Source: Lineus longissimus
Taxonomy: Eukaryota > Nemertea > Pilidiophora > Heteronemertea > Lineidae
Direction: 5' to 3'
Assembly (NCBI RefSeq): GCF_910592395.1
Contig: NC_088319.1
Location: 3,224,001-3,288,000 of the forward strand
DNA length: 64,000 nt
Numbering within the stretch: position 1 is the stretch's first letter; every line of letters starts with the position of its first letter. Shown here piece by piece: positions 22,562 through 33,100 of the stretch. The translations under genes were made by a program, and so were the position numbers. The notes under the pieces are model-generated. The model worked only from the letters and a program-made list of their open reading frames with translations. It was not told the DNA's origin and did no database searches.

Positions 22562-25500
22562 AAGCTCTCATCGGTATCAGAGAAGTAGGGTAGGAAATCA
22601 GGCTAAGCTCTCACTATTATCGGACAAGTGGGGCAGGAAACCATGCTAAGCGCTCATCAATATCAGACAAGGGGGTCAGGGGACCATGCTAAGCTCTCAT
22701 CAATATCAGACAAGCGTGGCAGGGGACATAGCTAAGCTCTTACCAATATCAGACAAGCGGGGCAGGGGACATAGCTAAGCTCTCATCAATATCAGACAAG
22801 TGGGGCAGGGGACATAGCTAAGCTCTCATCAATATCAGACAAGTGGGGCAGGAGACATAGCTAAGCTCACATCAATATCAGACAAGTGGGGCAGGGGACA
22901 TAGCTAAGCTCTCATCAATATCAGACAAGCGTGGCAGGGGACCAGGCTAAAGCTCTCATCAATATCAGACAAGCGTGGCAGGGGACCATGCTAAGCTCTT
23001 ACCAATATCAGACAAGCGGGGCAGGAGACATAGCTAAGCTCACATCAATATCAGACAAGTGGGGCAGGGGACATAGCTAAGCTCTTACCAATATCAGACA
23101 AGCGTGGCAGGGGACATAGCTAAGCTCTCATCAATATCAGACAAGCGTGGCAGGGGACCATGCTAAGCTCTTACCAATATCAGACAAGCGGGGCAGGGGA
23201 CATAGCTAAGCTCACATCAATATCAGACAAGTGGGGCGGGGGACATAGCTAAGCTCTCATCAATATCAGACAAGCGTGGCAGGGGACCAGGCTAAAGCTC
23301 TCATCAATATCAGACAAGTGGGGCAGGGGACATAGCTAAGCTCTCATCAATATCAGACAAGTGGGGCAGGAGACATAGCTAAGCTCTCATCAATATCAGA
23401 CAAGCGTGGCAGGGGACCAGGCTAAAGCTCTCATCAATATCAGACAAGTGGGGCAGGGGACATAGCTAAGCTCTCATCAATATCAGACAAGTGGGGCAGG
23501 GGACCAGGCTAAAGCTCTCATCAATATCAGACAAGTGGGGCGGGGGACATAGCTAAGCTCACATCAATATCAGACAAGTGGGGCAGGGGACATAGCTAAG
23601 CTCACATCAATATCAGACAAGCGTGGCAGGGGACCAGGCTAAAGCTCTCATCAATATCAGACAAGTGGGGCAGGGGACATAGCTAAGCTCACATCAATAT
23701 CAGACAAGTGGGGCAGGGGACCAGGCTAAAGCTCTCATCAATATCAGACAAGTGTGGCAGGGGACATAGCTAAGCTCTCATCAATATCAGACAAGCGTGG
23801 CAGGGGACCAGGCTAAAGCTCTCATCAATATCAGACAAGTGGGGCAGGGGACATAGCTAAGCTCTCATCAATATCAGACAAGTGGGGCGGGGGACATAGC
23901 TAAGCTCTCATCAATATCAGACAAGTGGGGCAGGGGACATAGCTAAGCTCTCATCAATATCAGACAAGTGGGGCAGGGGACATAGCTAAGCTCTCATCAA
24001 TATCAGACAAGCGTGGCAGGGGACCATGCAAAGCTCTCATCAATATCAGACAAGTGGGGCAGGGGACATAGCTAAGCTCTCATCAATATCAGACAAGCGT
24101 GGCAGGGGACCATGCAAAGCTCTCATCAATATCAGACAAGTGGGGCAGGGGACATAGCTAAGCTCTCATCAATATCAGACAAGCGTGGCAGGGGACCATG
24201 CAAAGCTCTCATCAATATCAGACAAGTGGGGCAGGAGACATAGCTAAGCTCTCATCAATATCAGACAAGTGGGGCGGGGGACATAGCTAAGCTCTCATCA
24301 ATATCAGACAAGTGGGGCGGGGGACATAGCTAAGCTCTCATCAATATCAGACAAGCGTGGCAGGGGACCATGCAAAGCTCTCATCAATATCAGACAAGTG
24401 GGGCAGGAGACATAGCTAAGCTCTCATCAATATCAGACAAGCGTGGCAGGGGACCATGCAAAGCTCTCATCAATATCAGACAAGTGGGGCGGGGGATATA
24501 GCTAAGCTCTCATCAATATCAGACAAGCGTGGCAGGGGACCATGCAAAGCTCTCATCAATATCAGACAAGTGGGGCAGGGGACATAGCTAAGCTCTCATC
24601 AATATCAGACAAGCGTGGCAGGGGACCATGCAAAGCTCTCATCAATATCAGACAAGTGGGGCAGGAGACATAGCTAAGCTCTCATCAATATCAGACAAGT
24701 GGGGCGGGGGACATAGCTAAGCTCTCATCAATATCAGACAAGTGGGGCGGGGGACATAGCTAAGCTCTCATCAATATCAGACAAGCGTGGCAGGGGACCA
24801 TGCAAAGCTCTCATCAATATCAGACAAGTGGGGCGGGGGACATAGCTAAGCTCTCATCAATATCAGACAAGTGGGGCAGGGGACATAGCTAAGCTCTCAT
24901 CAATATCAGACAAGCGTGGCAGGGGACATAGCTAAGCTCTCATCAATATCAGACAAGCGTGGCAGGGGACATAGCTAAGCTCTTACCAATATCAGACAAG
25001 TGGGGCAGGGGACATAGCTAAGCTCTCATCAATATCAGACAAGCGTGGCAGGGGACCATGCAAAGCTCTCATCAATATCAGACAAGTGTGGCAGGGGACA
25101 TAGCTGAGCTCACATCAATATCAGACAAGTGGGGCAGGGGACATAGCTAAGCTCTCATCAATATCAGACAAGTGGGGCAGGGGACATAGCTAAGCTCTTA
25201 CCAATATCAGACAAGCGTGGCAGGGGACATAGCTAAGCTCTCATCAATATCAGACAAGTGGGGCAGGGGACATAGCTAAGCTCTCATCAATATCAGACAA
25301 GCGTGGCAGGGGACCATGCAAAGCTCTCATCAATATCAGACAAGTGGGGCGGGGGATATAGCTAAGCTCTCATCAATATCAGACAAGCGTGGCAGGGGAC
25401 CATGCAAAGCTCTCACCAATATCAGACAAGTGGGGCAGGGGATATAGCTAAGCTCTCATCAATATCAGACAAGTGGGGCAGGGGATATAGCTACGCTCTC

Positions 25501-25981
25501 ATCAATATCAGACAAGTGGGGCAGGAGACATAGCTAAGCTCACATCAATATCAGACAAGTGGGGCAGGGGACATAGCTGAGCTCACATCAATATCAGACA
25601 AGTGGGGCAGGAGACATAGCTGAGCTCACATCAATATCAGACAAGTGTGGCAGGGGACATAGCTGAGCTCTCATCAATATCAGACAAGTGGGGCGGGGGA
25701 CATAGCTAAGCTCACATCAATATCAGACAAGTGGGGCAGGGGACATAGCTAAGCTCTCATCAATATCAGACAAGTGGGGCAGGGGACATAGCTAAGCTCT
25801 CATCAATATCAGACAAGCGTGGCAGGGGACCATGCTGAGCTCACATCAATATCAGACAAGCGTGGCAGGGGACATAGCTAAGCTCACATCAATATCAGAC
25901 AAGTGGGTCAGGGGACATAGCTAAGCTCTCATCAATATCAGACAAGTGGGGCGGGGGACATAGCTAAAGCTCTTATCAATA
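22562..25981 (+). repeat. 43-bp satellite array, about 79 monomers
   Basis: The monomer contains agctaagctctcatcaatat, cagacaagtggggcagggga and cat, 43 bases in all. Variants fall into classes: 'gtggggcaggggacatagctaag', 'gcgtggcaggggaccatgcaaag' and 'ccaggctaaag', plus aga/ggg swaps. The first monomers (22562-22700) are more diverged, as expected at an array edge. A 305-base block at 24096-24400 recurs at 24526-24830, offset exactly ten monomers. It lies 5' of the visible SLC17 exons, either in that gene's first intron or intergenic. Confidence 0.97.
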
Positions 25982-26163
25982 AAGGATAAAATGGGCATGG
26001 GGCAGGTTTCTTCACCTTGCAACAAATTCTTTTTTACAGTCTTCTTCTTCTTTGCGATCGACTGGTCAAAATCTTATACCGTACGGTCCTCAAGAACGTT
26101 GCAGCAGTGTGACGCAAATCTGCCTCTGTTCCCGATAGCTTTTCTTGGAGAGATGTCGCCAGA

Positions 26164-26336
26164 CATGGGCACTTCCAGGCACTGTCGATGGGGTAGATAG
26201 ATGTGGGAAAAACGTCTCATTTAGAGACATCACGTTCACTGACAATGTCCGTTGTCAGTGAACGTGACTTTGGCAGGAAATATGACGTTTTCCCCACTTC
26301 TATCTACCCCATCGACAGTGCCTGGAAGTGCCCATG
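26164..26336. mobile_element. 173-bp hairpin element
   Basis: Left end catgggcacttccaggcact and right end agtgcctggaagtgcccatg are exact reverse complements. Pairing continues inward (gtcgatggggtagata / tatctaccccatcgac) to a centre with gttcactgacaa/ttgtcagtgaac. It sits about 180 bp past the satellite array. Confidence 0.88.
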
Positions 26337-28259
26337 GGCCAGGCCTCCACTCGGTTTGCAAACAGAGGACATTCTTCCAGGATGTGGTCCGGCGTCTGTT
26401 CAGAGAAACCACTTATAAATGTTTGTCGCATACGCGTGGGGTCCCGATTTTTAGCCATGCCCGAGTGCTGGACCCTGCCGACTTCGGTCGACTTTTACGA
26501 GCACTCACTGCCCAAATTTTCCTTCTCCTAGAATTTGCCTACCAGGGCTTAGGAGGTTAGTCTCCCTCCCTGAAACAGGTGGCACTGGTTTACAGGCATT
26601 CTGAACCATCAGAGTTACTCGGTCCGTTACCTGGTGTAACAGAGTCCGGGTCAGGGGAGTGGAGCCAAGGCTTGAGGGTCAAGATGCTTTACAGGAGGAG
26701 ACCTGTCCAGTACTTTGCTACAGTGCTTCAAAACAAATTCTATTGACTCTTGACTGACATCAAAGAGAAGTTTTTAGCAACAAATACACTTTAAAACTTG
26801 GACTAGAACATTTCTGTTCGCAGAAGGAAAAAGATAAATGCCAACAATGGTTTAGTGAAAATATTTATGACAAGAATGTTTTTTTTATTAAAATGCTTAG
26901 AGTTAGACCGTATTATTAAGTACACATTATTCTTTGTTTTTGGTGATACATACATGTACACATACATGCACTGTATTTAAAGTGCTGTTTACATACAAGA
27001 TGTGAAAAAGTGACATCTCATTCACATCAATAGGAAATGTCCCGAAAGGCAAAAATAATTGTGTTGTTGGGTCTTTCAATGAAATATCGTTGTGTTTTTC
27101 ACTGGTAATAAGGTTCTCCAAGCATGATTTGCATCAAAAATGCCGAAAAATGCACTGCTGGTTTGTCCTATGGAAAGTGAACAAATTGTGAATTCCGCTT
27201 GGATTGATTTCATGCTGCACCACAGAGTAACCTGCCAGTTTACCTCAGAATCTAGTGCATATGATGACATATTGTCCATGTTACCAGATGGACACAGTTT
27301 ATTTTAAAAAGATTACCAACGAGCGCACATTTTGGATGTTTTTCTTGTGAGGAAGCCATTCTCCCAGGCCTCAAGAAGCACTATCCGGGGCAGTCTGCTC
27401 GGTAAGTTGGAAGGCCTGATAAGATGCGCGGCAATTTGGAGAACTCATCCTCCAGGATGATGAGGAAGTCATGATTACAGGTTATTTTCCCCTGACAATG
27501 GCCCCTAATGTATTAACATGCTTCCTGCAATGGTTGCATCAGAAAATGAACACAAACATTCTAACAATTGAATTAAGCAATGGCCAGTAGTAACTGCAAC
27601 CGCTCCTGATTTAAATGAGTAAAACATTAATAATTCTTGGTAATCTATACAAAGCAAGATAATGAGTATTGTCAAAAAAAACCCTCCGTCTGCTGACTAG
27701 AATTATAATACCTAGTGTAAAGAAACAATTTCCTACAAGCGGAAATTCACATTCTACTGAGAGCAATAACCTGGTTAGTACAATGGTTAATGCATTAGAC
27801 TACTCTAGCGGATGACGTCATACAATACAAATGTACATGTAGTAAGTGGCAAATATTTTTACCTTTTTTGGCCCAGCAAGTGCTAACAAAAACCTGTTCA
27901 CTCGCAAATACTCGAAGAGAATCGACTCTAACTCCAGTTTAAATCTGCCATTGGAGACGTCACTGGCGCTAAAAACTATTTCTCTTGACCTCGATTCAAA
28001 AAACTTTTTCGAAAAAATGCTATTCAAACGATAAAATCAGCTGCAAACATTCTCTATCAACTTATTGAACAATATGAAAATGATATAATGGAGAAAAGAT
28101 CGCACAAATATCGAAATGTAAGATTATTTTGAAGAGAACTATTTCGGCCGATTCACTCTACCACTTGCGCGACCTGGTCACAACTGTCATGAGGTGACTA
28201 TGTGGATGGATATTTCAATATGGCGACTTCGAATGGCATCTGAGGGACGAGACAAGACC
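26337..28259. other. Intergenic, no gene recognised
   Basis: AT-rich sequence with only short frames. Nothing with family resemblance or splice-site support was found. Confidence 0.5.
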
Positions 28260-28691
28260 ACCATTGATTTTTTAAGCCTTTTAGCAGCGAAATTGTCAAT
28301 GTTTGACCGCGTCGCATCATTGAAATACTGCGTGCGGTTGTGAATCTGAAATTTTGATATGATATTCCGGACAGTCGGGCAAGTAAAAAGTGAAAAGTAA
28401 ACTGGTAGTTGACCACGGAATTTTTTTGATAATCAACAAATTGGACAGACGTTGATATTTCCACTCTTTTCAGCCAACTGGCAGAAAAATCTCAAAACGC
28501 GTCCCCTATTGCCAAATTAGCAAAATTCAAAATCAATTTTTTCATGAAATAATATCTTTATATCTGTAGACTTGCCACACCAAACATCTTTTCAATACCT
28601 CTCCAAATATGCACTTGACAGTTAAAAACATACTCGCGTCTAATCGATAGGTCTGGAACCTCCAACCTATGAATATTCAATGGTGGTCTTG
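28260..28691 (+). repeat. 430-bp dispersed repeat, copy 2
   Basis: Second copy of 20571-20993, differing by scattered substitutions and a short insertion (gtcgcatcattga). No coding content. Confidence 0.88.
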
Positions 28692-28850
28692 TTGCGGACT
28701 ACGTCCTTCCCCTAACCTCTCCATCCCCAGTAGCCCATCTAATATTAGAGTGAAATCTGTTCAGTGAAATCACAAAGATGTGGGTTACTGTGTCATTTCA
28801 TCCTTTGAATCATATGGCTGTTTAATACGTTGTAAAACGTGATTATTATA

Positions 28851-29323
28851 TACAGTGGAACCTCCCTTTGTGGCACCTCTCTACTAAGGACAACCTCTCT
28901 ATTAAGGACACTAGTTTTGGTCCCAAATTGTTTGTTTCCATTCAACTTGACCTCACTAATCAGGACACCTCTCTATAAACCTTTAAAGGACAAACTGTGA
29001 CGATCGTCGATTCTTGGCCAAGACGCCAACTTCGACGATCATCGAATTTTCACCATGCCCAGTTTAGTTTAATATTCTAACACTATACGGCGACACAATC
29101 ACAAACTGAAGATCTCAGCGAGTTGGACCGCTACTACACAGTGTATTTGCTACACAATGGTGCAGAACTTTTTGGTGTGTTTTCAGGTCAAAATCACTGA
29201 TTGTCTTAGAGAAAATTACATCATTAATTTGGGGGAGACGGCCGTATTATTATCTTGGCCTTTTAAGGGTTAAGGACAGCACTTGTCAGTCCCGAGGGTG
29301 TCCTTAATAGAGAGGTTCTACTG
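28851..29323. mobile_element. Tigger/pogo-like MITE with inner insertion
   Basis: It begins tacagtggaacctcc and ends agaggttctactg. The inner motifs aaggacaacctctctattaa and ggacactagttttggtccca match the other copies, which are about 180 bp. The extra ~290 bases (about 28976-29272) run between aacctttaaaggacaa and ccttttaagggttaa, which look like the ends of another element. Confidence 0.8.
28976..29272. mobile_element. Element nested inside Tigger-like MITE
   Basis: Interrupts the 28851-29323 element. Near its left end is cgatcgtcgattcttggcca with a related cgacgatcatcga further in. The ends are imperfectly inverted (cctttaaagg / ccttttaagg). The exact borders are uncertain by a few bases. 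Confidence 0.6.
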
Positions 29324-29388
29324 CCAGTGTCTGTACATGCAGCAGTTCCTCCTGCTGATGCCAGGGCAGAGGAAATTTATTAGGCCGC

Positions 29389-29630
29389 GGCTATTCTTAC
29401 GACGATCCCTAATGCATTTTACATACAAAGTGCTTGTTATTCTTACGACGATCATTTTCACCTTTTTAGGCCTTAATCCTAACCCTGACGCTCACCCTGA
29501 CCCTTGCACTTACTCCTAGCGCCAACCCTAACCCTAACCCTTCCTTTACACTAGTCTTATCTCCCTACATCCTCAGTTTAATCTCTGAAATCGCATAAAT
29601 CCTAAGTTACGACTAGTCGTAAGAATAGCC
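29389..29630. mobile_element. MITE with GGCTATTCTTACGAC ends
   Basis: Left ggctattcttacgacgatc and right gactagtcgtaagaatagcc are inverted. 'attcttacgacgatca' is repeated inside. The interior carries degenerate ccctaa/ccctga repeats, including aaccctaaccctaaccc, a telomere-type motif. Confidence 0.75.
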
Positions 29631-29927
29631 ACTTTGAATTTATTATGCATAAAACTCTACCTTCAGGGCGGCGTGCAAGAAAAATTGCTTTTTAAAGGCT
29701 CACGCAGTTCATAAAAAATTGAATTTGTAACCGAATTTGAAATTGCGTGAATACAGACTAGATAGTACTTTCATGACTCTCATTGTATAGATATACAAAT
29801 ACTATAGGTACCAAGTTTCCGCAAATTCGTATGCATAATAACTGCACTACAGCATTGTGAAAAATGCAATTTCTATTTTCCTCGACCACCAGTGTCACGA
29901 ACAGCGTACCCCTTTAAAATGTCTTAC

Positions 29928-30104
29928 TCAAAACTCGTCATGAAAATTTTTACCAGCATTGCACATTTTACTGCCAATAAACAAGTCTTTATTTTCTAAG
30001 ATCTCCTTGAGTGAGAGATGTAGGTCTTTATCCGTGTCAGCGAGATTGATCAGATTTTTGGCCTCCTGTTTGGCATGATTCGGGTTCTTCGGATCAACGT
30101 AGGC
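29928..30104 (-). CDS. SDF4: SDF4 exon 7: EF-hand 6 and HDEF end
   Basis: 177 nt including the stop; acceptor tttttacag. It encodes [35 protein letters not shown] and the C-terminus GKNFHDEF, a retention-type tetrapeptide. Confidence 0.94.
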   Translation of the reverse strand, partial: AYVDPKNPNHAKQEAKNLINLADTDKDLHLSLKEILENKDLFIGSKMCNAGKNFHDEF

Positions 30105-33100
30105 CTGTAAAAAAATGATAGAGGGTGAAAACATGCAAAATATGATGTCTTGCTTGTGGTGAACTCTTCTCATAACTTAAAGTGATAAGTATGATGTGAT
30201 TTACAACTTTGCGGAAATACATCCGTTTTCAATTGTTGATCACAAATGTAAAGCTCAAATTTTCCATTTTTGATTAGATTTATTATAAAATCGCTGAATG
30301 CAAACCACCGCGACCGCGAAAATGTTCATGTTGTGACGTCATCAACGAAAACAGCATCGAAGCGAGCCGTCCGGGCGGGATTAAACCATCAATTTCTAGA
30401 AAATGTGCATTTTGATTCGAAAACCTTACCGATTTATGAGAAAGTGACGTAGTCATTTGTCAAAAACAGCTAAAACATTATATGGTGAAATTTGACACGA
30501 GTTACCCAACTTGGGCATGAGATATGTTGGTTTTTCATACAAAAACAGCTTCCAGCAGGACCGCAACGTCACCAAACAGGATCATTGAAAAATCATCAAA
30601 CAGCAATAAACAATGCACTAGAACGCTGCAGGGTGTAACCATAGGCCTGTCAAAAATTCACAAGCGATGTCCCAAACTGCCTGGTAACACTGGCGAAAAT
30701 CATTATCAGAGATCAGCATTGGTGTGATACTACCAGTGGAGGTGCATGGTGGCCAGTTGGCACATTATCCTCCTGGCCAGGTAAATCACACGCCCAAGTT
30801 ATCCCTTTTTAAAAAGAATGTGTTTTAAAAGAATGTGTTTTGAAAGAATGTGTTTTGAAAGAATGTGTTTTGAAAGAATGTATTTTTAAAGAATGTGTTT
30901 TAAAAGAATGTGTTTTAAAAGAATGTGTTTAAAAAAGAATGTGTTTTGAAAGAATGTGTTTTAAAATAATGTGTTTTGAAAGAATGTGTTTTGAAAGAAT
31001 GTGTTTTGAAAGAATGTGTTTTGAAAGAATGTGTTTTGAAAGAATGTGTTTTCACAGAATGTGTTTTGAAAGAATCTGTTTTAACAGAATGTGTTTTAAA
31101 AGAATGTGTTTAAAAAACACATTCTTTTGCAATACTGTAAACCCAGAAATATTTGTGGCTATCATTGCTTGCTGGCTATTGGCATGGTTTTGGTTTAACA
31201 CTTTAACAGTACAGTAGAACCTCTCTATTAAGGACACCCTCAGGACTGACAAGTGCTGTCCTTAAAGAGAGATGTCCTGATTAGAGAGGTCAAATTGAAT
31301 GGAAACACCCAATTTGGGACAAAAACTAGTGTCCTTAATAGAGAGGGCGTCCTTAGTAGAGAGGTGTCCGCTAAGGGAGGTTCTACTGTAATTTCAATCA
31401 CCATTGTGGCATTTCATTTTCACAAACTTTCCTTGATGCAGAAACACAAAATTAAAACGTCTACAGGGATTTCCGAGTTTGCAACAAAAGGGTTAATACT
31501 CACGAGTAATTCTTCGCTTGTCACTCTCCCGTTACGATCAGTATCAATAATCTCCCGGAATTCCTTTTGTCGTTCGTCCTTCCATTGTTGTTCCTGCTGC
31601 AGCCAATCAGATTGGACTACCTCAACGTCACCAATGGGCACTACTACAAACTCGGACTCGGTCAGGATGCCATCTCGTTCCTCTTGGTCTGAAATAATAA
31701 TGTGAACATTTGTCAACCTTTTATTACAAAAATGAAAGAATACAAATCCCTCTGTGATTGTGAGGGTTTACGCCAGGATTAAATTTGAGGGGGAGCAAAA
31801 AAAAATTTTTTTTTCCAAAATTTTTTTTTCTTAAAAAGGGTATATGACCCCTCCCGAGAAGTTTTTTGGCCCTAAAACCGCTACAATTGGCTCCCGGATG
31901 GCTCTTATTTTACACATCAAATCATGAAAATTACTCAATCGACAGTAAAACAAACTTTAGTGCTCAAAATTAAGGGGAGATATCCCCCTTGAAATATTTT
32001 AGGGGGGGGGGTGAATCCCCCCCCCATCCCCCCTCTGGCGGAAACCCTGATTGTGGGTGTTCTAGTTATGCAGATTTGGTCTTGTGGTACACCAGACTAG
32101 AATTTGAAAATTGATAGATCAGCGAACAGAACTTTTTTCCCACAAAACCATTTTATTATTATTTATTATTTATTAAATCCAAATAAACAAAATTACATAT
32201 TGAGACAATTGCCAGGGCTTAGGCTGAAAGCATTAATAGCCCTGGTTACAATGGTATACAAAGAACAAGTTAAATCAAGATAAGGTAACATACTTTGAAT
32301 GGAAAGAAAGGAATGCAAGTAAAGGTAAAGTAACACAAATAGTTATAGTTTGTACAAAGGTAGTGATTGATGAGGGGTTCCATTGATCTGGCACTAGTTA
32401 CCAGAAAAGGCGATAATATTACTGAGAAAAGTGGCTGTTTTTTCTACAACAAGCCTGTTTGAAGTAAGGTCCAATGAAAATTGACCATTAAGAAGAAAAT
32501 GGAGCCTCTCATCAACACGAAGATTGAAAAACCTAACAGAAGTAAGGTGTGGCAGCAAACCAGGATCACAAAACCATTCATCATGTATAGTTGAGAAAAG
32601 CATACTTGAACAAGTCTAATCTTACATGTACCACCTGACCAATAGAGAAACAGAAATTGAGTGAAGAACTGCGGCAGAGCCTGGATGGAAAACGCGACAT
32701 GATGTTGGTTGATGGCTTACCGAGGTTACTCAATATATCTTTCACCATGTGGTTCAGCATCGTCTTGCTCTGCTCAGGATGACGGAAGTTCTTGAATTCG
32801 TTTATCGTTAGCCGGTTATCTTGTGGATCCTCGTCTGCCTCGGACCAGCGGAATTTATATCGAATCAACTGGTCATTTTCTAGAAATAGAATAGAATCTA
32901 TCAGAGTACTCCCTACACACGATATTCACAATAGAATCTCTAGGAACCTTGTCAAGCAACTCACATGGACATGCGCACCGGCTGGTTGGAAGAATGTGTT
33001 TTTTAAACTTCCATATATTCGCTTTGGATTGTCCAAACCTCACTTGATCTTGCACATTATTGATAGCACTTCCCGAATTCTTTGCTCCATAAAATTATCA

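Noticed and set aside
22562-25981. Resemblance to a CRISPR array
   Set aside because: Monomers are contiguous 43-bp tandem units with no unique spacers, in an animal genome.
30939-31217. Peptide of repeated MCFER units
   Set aside because: Caused by the 15-bp repeat unit being a multiple of three; it is in an intron on the opposite strand to the gene.
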